Part shown: piece after piece, positions 1-8,460 of the stretch
How the letters are laid out: each line of letters begins with the position of its first letter
How positions within the stretch are numbered: the stretch's first letter is position 1
Source of the DNA: Seonamhaeicola sp. S2-3
GTDB taxonomy: Bacteria; Bacteroidota; Bacteroidia; Flavobacteriales; Flavobacteriaceae
Assembly: GCF_001971785.1 (NCBI RefSeq)
Contig: NZ_CP019389.1
Span: 2,429,001 to 2,493,000, forward strand
Length of the DNA stretch: 64,000 bases
Direction: 5' to 3'
Notes under the pieces: model-generated
What the model was told of the DNA's origin: nothing
The model's database searches: none
What the model saw: the letters and a program-made list of their open reading frames with translations, nothing else
Translations under genes and position numbers: made by a program

Positions 1-1
1 A

Positions 2-517
2 ATATCTAAACCATTAGTAGATACAACTGATAAAGATTGGAATATTTTACAAAATATTTTAGTTAAAGGGCAGTTTGATTTGGCTAAACAATTTGTAGGC
101 ATTGTTCGTAAACAAGGTTTAGGTGGAGATTACATTGCCATAGCTAGTAAAAACGGATTAGTGGCGGGTCCAAATAATGTTGCTTATGGTACAGCTAAAG
201 CCGCTCAACAACATATGGTGCGCTTAATGGCAGCAGAATTGGCAAAAGATAAAGTTAGAGTAAATACAGTTAATCCAGATGGCGTAATTGTAGGAAGTAA
301 AATATGGGAAGGTGCTTGGGCAGAAGGACGCGCAAAAGCCAACGGTATAACTGTAGAAGAGTTGCCAGAATTTTATGCTAAAAGAAATCTATTAAACAAA
401 ATAATTACCCCAGATGATATTGCTAAAGGTGTATTTTCATTAGTGGCAATTTTAGATAAGTCAACAGGTAATATTATTAATGTTGATGGGGGTATGGCAA
501 ATGCCTTTGTTAGATGA
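2..517 (+). CDS. Bifunctional class II aldolase / short-chain dehydrogenase, C-terminal part (cut by window start)
   Basis: The reading frame is open from base 2, so the gene begins outside the window and only about 171 C-terminal residues are visible. They form the second half of a short-chain dehydrogenase Rossmann domain: a serine segment (IAIASKNG), the catalytic Y-x-x-x-K pair (YGTAK), the VNTVNPDGV strand after the active site, and a C-terminal NVDGG end. In Bacteroidota such a tail commonly belongs to a ~700-residue protein joining rhamnulose-1-phosphate aldolase to a lactaldehyde-type dehydrogenase. L-rhamnose isomerase directly downstream fits that reading. The aldolase half is inferred from family and context, since it is not in the window. 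A stand-alone SDR is the alternative. Confidence 0.75.
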   Translation: MSKPLVDTTDKDWNILQNILVKGQFDLAKQFVGIVRKQGLGGDYIAIASKNGLVAGPNNVAYGTAKAAQQHMVRLMAAELAKDKVRVNTVNPDGVIVGSKIWEGAWAEGRAKANGITVEELPEFYAKRNLLNKIITPDDIAKGVFSLVAILDKSTGNIINVDGGMANAFVR

Positions 518-563
518 TAAAATAATTAGTTAGTTATAAATTTAAAATTAGTTTAGTTTAGTT

Positions 564-616
564 GAAAAGAAAACTTCCATAAACATTTTAGTAAGTGTTT
601 ATGGAAGGGTCTTTTC
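564..616 (+). promoter_or_regulatory. Long hairpin between the aldolase/SDR gene and rhaI
   Basis: A 12-bp perfect stem pairs CTTCCATAAACA (574-585) with TGTTTATGGAAG (596-607) around a 10-nt loop. It is extended outward by GAAAAGA (564-570) with TCTTTTC (610-616) across a small internal loop. It ends in a T-rich stretch 20 bases before the chosen rhaI start. It could be a weak terminator, an mRNA-processing/stability hairpin between operon genes, or a leader structure. The sequence alone does not decide. Confidence 0.5.
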
Positions 617-636
617 TAATAAGAAAATTGAGTAAT

Positions 637-1917
637 ATGAAAATCATAAAAGACCAAATCTCAGATTTAAACCAGAAAAGCCTAAAAAACCACGAAGAAA
701 GTTTTGATTTTTTAGCAAGTAAATTGAGTAAACAAGGATATGATGTAGAATCCATAGTGTCAAAATTAGCAAAATTTCAAGTAGCTATACCAAGTTGGGC
801 TTTAGGAGCTGGTGGTACACGCTTTGGTAGATTTTCATTTTACGGAGAGCCTGCTAGTTTAGAACAAAAAATAGAAGATATTGGTGTAATTCACAGCTTA
901 ACTCAAACAGCAGGAGCTGTATCTTTGCACATTCCTTGGGATATTCCATCAGATTATAATGCTATTAAAGAAAAAGCAAATGCTTTAAATATTAAGTTTG
1001 ATGCTGTAAATTCTAACACCTTTCAAGATCAAAAAGATGCAGCAGAAACATACAAGTATGGTTCTTTAAGCAACACAAGTAAATCTGTAAGAGAGCAGGC
1101 TATTCAGCATAATTTAGACGTTATTAATATTGGTGAAAAGTTAGGTTCTAAAGCTTTAACGGTATGGTTGGCAGATGGATCTTGTTTTCCTGGACAAAAT
1201 AATTTTCAAACAGCATTTCAAAACACTCAAAATAGCCTAATAGATATTTATAAAGGCTTACCAGATGATTGGAAAATGTTGGTTGAGTATAAACCTTATG
1301 AACCAAATTTTTACAGTACTGTTATTCAAGACTGGGGAACATCCTTAATGCTAGCAAATGGTTGTGGTGATAAAGCTTATACTTTAGTTGATTTAGGACA
1401 TCATTTACCAAATTCTAATATTGAACAAATTGTTTCTATTTTACAATTAAAAGGAAAATTAGGAGGTTTTCACTTTAATGATAGTAAATATGGAGATGAT
1501 GATTTAACAGTTGGTAGTATTAAGCCATATGCTTTATTTTTAATTTTTAACGAATTGGTTTATGGTATGGAGAATAACCCACAAAACCCAGAATTAGCTT
1601 GGATGATAGATGCAAGTCATAACGTTAAAGACCCTTTAGAAGACTTAATTCAATCCTTAGAAGCTATTCAAGAGGCTTATGCTAAAGCATTGTTAATAGA
1701 TCAAGAGGCTTTAAAAGAAGCACAGTTAGATCATGATGTAGTGAAATGTCAAGAAATTTTGCAGGGAGCCTATAGAACAGATGTAAGAGCGCTATTAGAA
1801 AAAGCACGCTTAAATACAGGAGGAGCCTTGAACCCAATCAATGCATATCGTGGGTTAGATGTAAGAAGTAACTTAATTAAAGAAAGAGGTAAACATACAG
1901 TAGCCACTGGTTTATAA
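637..1917 (+). CDS. rhaI: L-rhamnose isomerase, Pseudomonas stutzeri (RhaI) type
   Basis: Cytoplasmic metal-dependent TIM-barrel isomerase converting L-rhamnose to L-rhamnulose, 426 residues. The family's known metal and catalytic residues in P. stutzeri (as I recall them: Glu219, Asp254, His257, His281, Asp289, Asp291, Asp327) appear here with a constant offset of two, as Glu217, Asp252, His255, His279, Asp287, Asp289 and Asp325. They sit in VEYKP, VDLGHH, FHFND, GDDD and MIDASH. I chose ATG 637. The longer frame from 595 would begin inside the hairpin stem at 564-616 and adds a 14-residue extension unlike the family. The kinase follows after 7 nt, so the two are probably co-transcribed. The enzyme also accepts other deoxy- and rare sugars in relatives, so exact specificity is inferred from the operon. 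Confidence 0.93.
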   Translation: MKIIKDQISDLNQKSLKNHEESFDFLASKLSKQGYDVESIVSKLAKFQVAIPSWALGAGGTRFGRFSFYGEPASLEQKIEDIGVIHSLTQTAGAVSLHIPWDIPSDYNAIKEKANALNIKFDAVNSNTFQDQKDAAETYKYGSLSNTSKSVREQAIQHNLDVINIGEKLGSKALTVWLADGSCFPGQNNFQTAFQNTQNSLIDIYKGLPDDWKMLVEYKPYEPNFYSTVIQDWGTSLMLANGCGDKAYTLVDLGHHLPNSNIEQIVSILQLKGKLGGFHFNDSKYGDDDLTVGSIKPYALFLIFNELVYGMENNPQNPELAWMIDASHNVKDPLEDLIQSLEAIQEAYAKALLIDQEALKEAQLDHDVVKCQEILQGAYRTDVRALLEKARLNTGGALNPINAYRGLDVRSNLIKERGKHTVATGL

Positions 1918-1924
1918 TCAAATA

Positions 1925-3301
1925 ATGAAACAAAAAGTAACTGCGGTTTTTGATATAGGAAAAACAAATAAAAAGTTTTTTCTATTTGATAAGGATTTTA
2001 AAGAGGTTCATAAAGAATATATTTCGTTTGATGAAATAAAAGATGAAGACGGGCACCCAACAGAAAACCTTCCTGCGCTTCAAAAATGGTTAAAAAACGT
2101 TTTTGATAGAATTTTAGAAAAAAAAGAGTTTAACGTTAAAGCTATTAATTTTTCAACTTATGGTGCTAGCCTTGTACATATAGACGAAAATGGAGATCCT
2201 TTAACACCTCTTTATAATTATACAAAACCTTTACCTAAAAGTATTGTAGATTCATTTTTTGCCAAATATGGTCCCAAAGAAGAATTTTTAAAAGCTACTG
2301 GATGTGCAGATTTAAGTATGCTTAATTCTGGACTTCAGTTGTATTGGTTAAAACAATCCAAACCAGAAGTTTTTAATAAAATTAAGTATTCACTTCATCT
2401 ACCACAGTACTTAAGCTATATTTTTACAGGTATACCATTAAGTGAATATACAAGTATAGGTTGTCATACCGCTTTATGGGATTATGGTAAAAAAGATTAT
2501 CATTTCTGGGTTTATAAAGAAGGTTTAGATAAAATATTACCCCCCATAGTTTCAACAGAAACCAGTATTAATATGAACTACAATGGTCACCGTATAAAAA
2601 TAGGAGTTGGTATCCATGATAGTTCTTCTGCCTTGTTACCTTATGTAAGAAGTATTAAAAAAAAGTTTGTTTTAATATCTACGGGAACTTGGAGTATAAC
2701 ATTTAACCCATTTACAGAGCACCCAATTGCATCAGAAGTAGATGAGAGTAATGTTATTAATTATATGCGCATTAATGGTAAACCTGTAAAAGCAGCTCGT
2801 TTATTTTTAGGAAATGAGTACAAAATTCAAGTAGAAAAATTGAATAAAATGTTTGGGGTTGATGATGATTACCATCGTAACGTTAAGTTTAATTATGATA
2901 CTTATTCCAGAATCATGAAGCACTTTAAACACTGTTTTAAATGGGAAAGTATTACAGACTCTGAAATGCCAATTAAAACAGTGTATAATTATGATAACTA
3001 CGAACATGCTTATCATCAACTAATGATTGAATTAGTTTTACTACAAATAAAATGTATAAAGAAAGCAATTGGAGATGATGAGATTTCAGGGTTGTATGTA
3101 GATGGTGGTTTTAGTGATAATGATTTATTTATAAAACTATTAACTCATAAATTTAGAGATAAGAAATTAAGAACTACAAACGCATCTTTGGGTTCTGCAC
3201 TTGGGGCAGCAATATCAATTTCAGATACTAAGCTTAACTCAAAATTTTTAAAGAAGAACTATGCACTTAAAAAACACGTACCATTTATCATTAATGGTTA
3301 G
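1925..3301 (+). CDS. FGGY-family carbohydrate kinase (probable rhamnulokinase)
   Basis: 458-residue sugar kinase of the FGGY / ASKHA fold. It shows the N-terminal phosphate-binding strand (VFDIGKTNKK), a TYGASLVHID segment at the sugar site, the second phosphate loop (LISTGTWSI, about residue 250) and the adenosine-site motif YVDGGFSDN near residue 395. Lying 7 nt after rhamnose isomerase and before aldolases, it most likely phosphorylates L-rhamnulose to L-rhamnulose 1-phosphate. It resembles the divergent FGGY kinases of Bacteroidota rather than enterobacterial RhaB, so fuculose or another ketose cannot be excluded. No signal peptide, hence cytoplasmic. Confidence 0.88.
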   Translation: MKQKVTAVFDIGKTNKKFFLFDKDFKEVHKEYISFDEIKDEDGHPTENLPALQKWLKNVFDRILEKKEFNVKAINFSTYGASLVHIDENGDPLTPLYNYTKPLPKSIVDSFFAKYGPKEEFLKATGCADLSMLNSGLQLYWLKQSKPEVFNKIKYSLHLPQYLSYIFTGIPLSEYTSIGCHTALWDYGKKDYHFWVYKEGLDKILPPIVSTETSINMNYNGHRIKIGVGIHDSSSALLPYVRSIKKKFVLISTGTWSITFNPFTEHPIASEVDESNVINYMRINGKPVKAARLFLGNEYKIQVEKLNKMFGVDDDYHRNVKFNYDTYSRIMKHFKHCFKWESITDSEMPIKTVYNYDNYEHAYHQLMIELVLLQIKCIKKAIGDDEISGLYVDGGFSDNDLFIKLLTHKFRDKKLRTTNASLGSALGAAISISDTKLNSKFLKKNYALKKHVPFIING

Positions 3302-3384
3302 AGTAGTATTTAAAACAAGAAATAATCAGATAATCGGTAAGCATACTTTTAAAAGCTGTCCTATTACCAAAATAATAAAATAAA

Positions 3385-4674
3385 ATGTCAAAAAATATTA
3401 AATTTATTCATCCAAGAAATCAAATTACAGAGGTAATTAGCAGAATTTATAAAAGAGGTATGACTACTACCTCTGGAGGTAATATTTCAATTATTGATGA
3501 TAATGGAGATATATGGGTAACACCATCAGCCGTTGATAAAGGATCTTTAAGGGCTTCTGATATTGTGTGTGTTAAAAAAGATGGTACTATAATAGGTAAA
3601 CACAAACCTTCTTCAGAGTTTCCTTTTCATAAAGCAATTTATGAAACAAGACCAGACATAAAATCAGTAATTCATGCGCACCCACCTGCATTGGTGTCTT
3701 TTAGTATTGTGCGTAAAATACCCAATACAAACATTATATCTCAAGCCAAACATATTTGTGGTCCTATAGGTTATGCTAAATACAGATTGCCAGGTAGTGA
3801 CGATTTAGGAACTGTTATTGCAGATGAATTTAAAAAAGGTTACAAAGCCATTATAATGGAAAATCATGGAACCGTATTAGGAGGTAGTGATTTAACTGAC
3901 GCTTATGAACGGTTTGAAGCTTTAGAGTTTTGTGCTCGTACTATTTTATACGGTTCACAAATAGGAACTCCCAATTATTTAACTGATAAACAAATTGAAG
4001 AGTTTGAAAATCAGGCAACAGGTGTGCTTCCTGAAATGGATAATACTGAGTATTCATCAGATGAAGTAGAAAAACGATTAGAAATTTGTAAAATTGTACA
4101 GCGCTCTTGTGAACAAGGGTTAATGATTAGTTCTTATGGTACCGTATCAATGAGATGGCAAGATGATAACTTTTTAATTACCCCAACAGGGGTTAACCGT
4201 TGGGACATAAGTCTGGAGGATATTGTTCAAATAAAAGATGGTAAAAGAGAAGCAGGGAAAACACCAAGTAGAGCAACTTGGATACATCAAGAAATATACA
4301 AAAGAAATCCTAATGTAAACTCTATAATCATGACCCAGTCTCCATATTTGATGGCTTTTGGTGTAACAGGAGAATACCTTAATGTAAGAACCATTCCTGA
4401 GAGTTGGATATTTTTACAAGACATTAAAGCTATTAAATATGGTTCTCATTTTAGAAAAAATATTAATCCAGATATAGTTGATAACTGTGCTACAGCTTTA
4501 ATTATAGAAAATGATTCTGTAATTATAACAGGAGACAAATTATTACAAACATTTGATTATTTAGAAGTAGCAGAATTTAGTGCAAAATCAATAGTTTTAG
4601 GGAATTCTTTAGGTGAAATGGTACCCATAAATGATGATCAAGTAGAAGATTTAAGAAAGAAATTTTTGTCATAA
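3385..4674 (+). CDS. Tandem class II aldolase/adducin protein with a degenerate second domain
   Basis: Two class II aldolase domains lie in one 429-residue chain, about residues 5-205 and 225-425. The first keeps the family's zinc and catalytic residues: Glu78 (SSEFP), His97 and His99 (HAHPP) and His161 (ENHGTV), matching Glu73/His92/His94/His155 of L-fuculose-1-phosphate aldolase in order and spacing. In the second domain the same positions read SRATW, MTQSP and ENDSV, so all metal ligands are lost; it is probably structural or regulatory. It likely cleaves a deoxyketose 1-phosphate into DHAP and L-lactaldehyde, the next step after the kinase. If the upstream fusion is also an aldolase, this operon holds two class II aldolases, and this one may serve another sugar. 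Confidence 0.88.
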   Translation: MSKNIKFIHPRNQITEVISRIYKRGMTTTSGGNISIIDDNGDIWVTPSAVDKGSLRASDIVCVKKDGTIIGKHKPSSEFPFHKAIYETRPDIKSVIHAHPPALVSFSIVRKIPNTNIISQAKHICGPIGYAKYRLPGSDDLGTVIADEFKKGYKAIIMENHGTVLGGSDLTDAYERFEALEFCARTILYGSQIGTPNYLTDKQIEEFENQATGVLPEMDNTEYSSDEVEKRLEICKIVQRSCEQGLMISSYGTVSMRWQDDNFLITPTGVNRWDISLEDIVQIKDGKREAGKTPSRATWIHQEIYKRNPNVNSIIMTQSPYLMAFGVTGEYLNVRTIPESWIFLQDIKAIKYGSHFRKNINPDIVDNCATALIIENDSVIITGDKLLQTFDYLEVAEFSAKSIVLGNSLGEMVPINDDQVEDLRKKFLS

Positions 4675-4694
4675 AAACAAGAAACCAATATATA

Positions 4695-6134
4695 ATGAAA
4701 CATTACAAGCAATATATTAATGGTCAATTTATAGAATCAAAAGCGACGTCTGTAATTGAAATATTAAATCCATGTACAGAAGAAGTTATAAGTACCATAT
4801 CTAGTGGTACTGTAGAAGATGCAAATAATGCTTTAGAAGCTGCTCAAGCAGCGCAACCAGCTTGGGAAGCTTTACCAGCAATACAAAGAGCTGCATTTTT
4901 ACATAAAATGGCAGATGTTATTAGAGAAAACCGTGTTTTTCTAGCCGAAACTTTGTCAAGAGAACAGGCAAAAGTTATTGGTTTGGCTCAAGTTGAAATT
5001 GATGTTACTGCAGATTATTTTGATTATAATGCAGGTTGGGCGAGAAGAATAGAAGGTGAAATAATACAAAGTGATAGAGAAAAAGAACATATTTATTTAC
5101 ATAAAGTACCAATAGGTGTAGCTGTTGGGATTTGCCCGTGGAATTTTCCATTTTTTGTAATGGCTCGTAAAGTAGCCGCCTCTTTAATTACAGGAAATAC
5201 TTGTGTAATTAAACCTAGTTCTGAAGCTCCAAACACTATAATGGAATTTGCAGAATTAATTCAAAAAATTGATTTACCTGCTGGTGTTTTAAACTTTGTT
5301 TGTGGATCTGGTAGAACTGTTGGTAATGCACTGTCAAAAAATCCTATTACTGGTATTATTAGCTTAACAGGAAGTGTGTCTGCAGGACAACAAGTTATCA
5401 GTGCTGCTGCAGAGAATATTACAAAAGTTTCTTTAGAGCTAGGAGGAAAAGCTCCAGCCATTGTCTGTGCAGATGCTAATTTAGAGTTAGCTTTAAATTC
5501 TATTGTAGCCTCTAAGGTTATTTTTAGCGGGCAGGTTTGTAACTGTGCAGAAAGAGTATATGTTGAAGATAGTATTTATGACGAGTTTGTTGATAAATTA
5601 ACAAAAAAAATGAGCGAGGTTACTATTGAAGATGCATTAACAGGTGTAAATGCAGACATGAGTAGCCTAGTATCTAAATCACAATTAGATAAAATAACCG
5701 AAATGGTTGAGTTTGCTAAAAAAGAAGGTGCCGAAGTTTTGGTTGGAGGCGGGCGTCCCGATAAGTTTGATAAGGGGTATTTTTATCAACCAACAGTATT
5801 AACTAATTGTAAACAAGATAGTCAAATAATTCAAGAAGAAGTATTTGGACCAGTATTGCCAGTAATGAAGTTTAATACGCTTGATGAGGCTATTGCTTTA
5901 TCTAATGATACTGAATTTGGCTTAACTTCTTCCATTTTCTCAGAAAATTTTAACAATATAATGAAAGCAACCAACGGTTTACATTTTGGTGAAACTTATG
6001 TAAACAGAGAACATTTTGAAGCTATTCAAGGGTTTCATGCTGGTTGGAAAAAATCTGGAGTAGGTGGTGCCGATGGGAAATATGGTATGGAAGAATATCT
6101 ACATACTAAAGTAGTATATGCAAAATACTATTAA
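4695..6134 (+). CDS. aldA: Lactaldehyde dehydrogenase (AldA-type aldehyde dehydrogenase)
   Basis: 479-residue NAD-dependent aldehyde dehydrogenase, the same length as E. coli AldA. The catalytic cysteine is Cys282 in SGQVCNCAERVYV, a motif very close to AldA. The general base is Glu248 in LELGGKAP; the cofactor segment CPWNFPF and the EEVFGPV motif are present. It would oxidise L-lactaldehyde released by the aldolase to L-lactate, completing rhamnose (or fucose) breakdown. It starts 20 nt after the aldolase stop and is the last gene before a strong terminator, so it closes the catabolic operon. No signal peptide. Confidence 0.92.
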   Translation: MKHYKQYINGQFIESKATSVIEILNPCTEEVISTISSGTVEDANNALEAAQAAQPAWEALPAIQRAAFLHKMADVIRENRVFLAETLSREQAKVIGLAQVEIDVTADYFDYNAGWARRIEGEIIQSDREKEHIYLHKVPIGVAVGICPWNFPFFVMARKVAASLITGNTCVIKPSSEAPNTIMEFAELIQKIDLPAGVLNFVCGSGRTVGNALSKNPITGIISLTGSVSAGQQVISAAAENITKVSLELGGKAPAIVCADANLELALNSIVASKVIFSGQVCNCAERVYVEDSIYDEFVDKLTKKMSEVTIEDALTGVNADMSSLVSKSQLDKITEMVEFAKKEGAEVLVGGGRPDKFDKGYFYQPTVLTNCKQDSQIIQEEVFGPVLPVMKFNTLDEAIALSNDTEFGLTSSIFSENFNNIMKATNGLHFGETYVNREHFEAIQGFHAGWKKSGVGGADGKYGMEEYLHTKVVYAKYY

Positions 6135-6159
6135 ATAAGAAATAAATTTAATAGAGTAA

Positions 6160-6193
6160 AAAACTCTGCTAAAATTACTTTTAGCAGAGTTTT
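6160..6193 (+). terminator. Rho-independent terminator of the rhamnose operon
   Basis: A 15-bp perfect inverted repeat, AAAACTCTGCTAAAA (6160-6174) with its complement (6179-6193), around loop TTAC, followed by more T residues. It lies 26 nt after aldA. Confidence 0.92.
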
Positions 6194-6450
6194 TTATTTA
6201 CATCAAATAATGAATTAATATAATATGTGTTAATAAAAGGAGTGTTCTATACAAACTTTTTAAATAATAATAAGTCTAATTGTAAAGATTGTGATAATTG
6301 TTTTAATAAAAAGAATTTTGTTTTAGTATTTTTATAAAAGCGGCACAGTACAGGATAGAAAAAAAATATGTACATTTTATTTTCGTTTTTGCCAATAAAA
6401 TTCAGTAACGGTTTTAACACACTAATATAACTAAACAAAATAAGACAAAT
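6194..6450. other. Intergenic stretch between terminator and permease
   Basis: AT-rich and non-coding. The space between aldA and the permease is 316 nt including the terminator at its left edge. I find no consensus TAnnTTTG promoter, RNA gene or convincing small ORF; it presumably holds the permease promoter and leader. Confidence 0.5.
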
Positions 6451-7854
6451 ATGAGTCAAAACAACATTGAAGAAGATATAGAAGAATTAGCTGGAGGGGA
6501 ATTTGAAAGAACACCTGTACCAAACTCAAGATTAAAAGGCTGGAAAAGTTTTATTGGTATGTATGCAGGAGAGCATGCAGCAGGCACAGAGTTTATGATT
6601 GGGCCATTGTTTTTAACAGCAGGGGTTAGTGCTTTTGACTTAATAATAGGCTTGTTATTAGGGAACTTGCTAGCTGTTTTAAGTTGGAGATTTTTAACAG
6701 CCGAAATAGCCGTTAAAAATAGGTTGACATTATATTACCAATTAGAGAAAATATGCGGAAAAAAACTAGTTACAGGTTATAATTTAGCTAATGGTGTTCT
6801 ATTCTGTTTTTTAGCAGGAGCAATGATAACAGTTTCAGCTACAGCAGTAGGTATTCCTTTTGATATGCCAATGCCAAAGTTAACAGATACTATGCCTAAT
6901 GGTATGACTTGGGTTATCATAGTTATATTGATTGGAGCTGTAATTTCTATTATAGCAGCAAGAGGTTATGATACTGTAACAAAAGCAGCTAACTGGATGT
7001 CTCCTGTTATTGTTTTAGCTTTTGTAGCAGCAGGTATAGTGGCTTTAACTCAATTAAATGTTACAAGCTTTTCTGATTTTTGGAATATTTGGGGTGAAGG
7101 TTCTGATCCATTTCCTGGTCAAACAAAATTCACGTTTTGGCATGTAGTTATTTGGTCATGGTTTGCCAATGCTGCAATGCATATTGGTATGTCTGATTTG
7201 TCGGTGTTTAGATTTGCTAAAGAACCTAAAGCAGGTTGGGCTACTGCAGCAGGAATGTATGTTGGTCATTATATGGCTTGGATAGCAGCAGCTTTATTGT
7301 ATGCGGTATATCTAAAATCTCCAGAAGCTCAAGCATTTTTAAGTAATGGTGATGCACCTCCTGTAGCTCCAGGACCGTTAGCAAATAATGCAATTGGTGT
7401 TTTGGGTATTATTGCAGTAGTATTAGCAGGTTGGACAACGGCTAATCCTACAATTTATAGAGCAGGATTAGCATTTCAAGCTATATTACCTAAACTTTCA
7501 ACAGCTAAAGTTACTATTTTAGCGGGTACAATTGCTACAATTGCAGGATTGTTCCCTGCATTTGCTATGAAACTTCTTGGCTTTGTTGCTCTTTATGGTT
7601 TCATTTTAGCACCTTTTGGAGCTATTATTGTATTTGAACACTTCTTCTACAAAAAAGTGGGAATTGTTAAGAACTATGCTGAACAAGAAAATCTTTCATT
7701 TAACAAGTCTGTATTTTGGGCTTGGGCGATTAGTTTCGGTATTTTTTATTTTATATCTGTTCAATTCAATGTATTTCTATCTTTTGTAACACTTCCTGCT
7801 TGGTTGTTGTGTGGCGTGTTGTTTTTATTATTTAGTAAGTTTTTTCAAAAGTAA
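6451..7854 (+). CDS. NCS1-family (purine-cytosine permease-like) transporter
   Basis: 467-residue inner-membrane protein with about 12 hydrophobic helices and a hydrophilic 45-residue N-terminus. The pattern (GMYAGEHAAGTEFMIGP in helix 1, an unwound ARGYDTV segment near residue 175, WSWFANAAMHIGMSD around 235) fits the nucleobase:cation symporter-1 / cytosine permease superfamily. Its start is 316 nt after aldA behind a terminator, so it has its own promoter. Classical members import purines, pyrimidines or hydantoins. Its place between rhamnose catabolism and a Sus-type locus suggests it may instead carry a sugar monomer across the inner membrane, as no other inner-membrane sugar transporter is visible in this island. 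That role is inference only. Confidence 0.75.
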   Translation: MSQNNIEEDIEELAGGEFERTPVPNSRLKGWKSFIGMYAGEHAAGTEFMIGPLFLTAGVSAFDLIIGLLLGNLLAVLSWRFLTAEIAVKNRLTLYYQLEKICGKKLVTGYNLANGVLFCFLAGAMITVSATAVGIPFDMPMPKLTDTMPNGMTWVIIVILIGAVISIIAARGYDTVTKAANWMSPVIVLAFVAAGIVALTQLNVTSFSDFWNIWGEGSDPFPGQTKFTFWHVVIWSWFANAAMHIGMSDLSVFRFAKEPKAGWATAAGMYVGHYMAWIAAALLYAVYLKSPEAQAFLSNGDAPPVAPGPLANNAIGVLGIIAVVLAGWTTANPTIYRAGLAFQAILPKLSTAKVTILAGTIATIAGLFPAFAMKLLGFVALYGFILAPFGAIIVFEHFFYKKVGIVKNYAEQENLSFNKSVFWAWAISFGIFYFISVQFNVFLSFVTLPAWLLCGVLFLLFSKFFQK

Positions 7855-8460
7855 CTTTTACTTTTTATAGCATTAATTATACAGCTTATATAATTTAAAA
7901 AGTTGCTAAATAAAAGAAAACTAAAAACTCTAGTTGTTATCATTAGTTTTTACTGAAGATGAACAGGGGTGAAATCATAGTTGTTTAAGAGCGACTAAAA
8001 AAATAGTTTTATTGAATTTTCAAAAATTAGCCATTCTCAAATAGAGAAAAAACGTTAACATTATGCATGATGAAATGCTTCTTTTTTTAATTTTATATAG
8101 CTAGAGACGACAGATTTTATGGTTTGCTAAAACTATAACAGCTATTGAAATAAATTTAAAAGTATTGAGATAAAAAATTAAAATTTCTTAAGTTAGTAAG
8201 GCGTGGTTATGAGATTTTTTAAAGAAAAGATTGTTTAACGTTCACAATTTACCCACTTCAATTTTGCAATAGAAGAAAGGGGATCATTTAATTATATTAT
8301 CTAAAAATAAGCAGTAAAAGCTAAATATATTATTTTGTTAAAGCTTAACCATAGAGTTCTGTTTGTTTAATTTGCTATAAAAAATATAACTATTATATTT
8401 TGCCTATAATAAATATGATTAAATAACTATGTTAATAACGTGTCTGCTTTATTAGTAAAA
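7855..8460. other. 600-nt intergenic region upstream of the HTCS gene
   Basis: AT-rich, with stops in all frames and no ORF, RNA or tandem repeat that I can support. A near-match to the Bacteroidota -7 element (TATATTTTG, spacer one base too long) occurs near 8394. The promoter for the regulator should lie here, but I cannot place it firmly. Confidence 0.4.

Noticed and set aside
595-636. Longer start for rhaI at 595
   Set aside because: It begins inside the hairpin stem, and the 14 extra residues shift the known catalytic residues away from the expected offset.
7847-7876. Terminator overlapping the permease stop
   Set aside because: The 7-bp all-AT-rich stem could be chance.
7855-8460. Possible small RNA or riboswitch in the 600-nt gap before the HTCS gene
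   Set aside because: I found no stable stem, recognisable motif or tandem structure; only AT-rich sequence and one imperfect promoter-like box.
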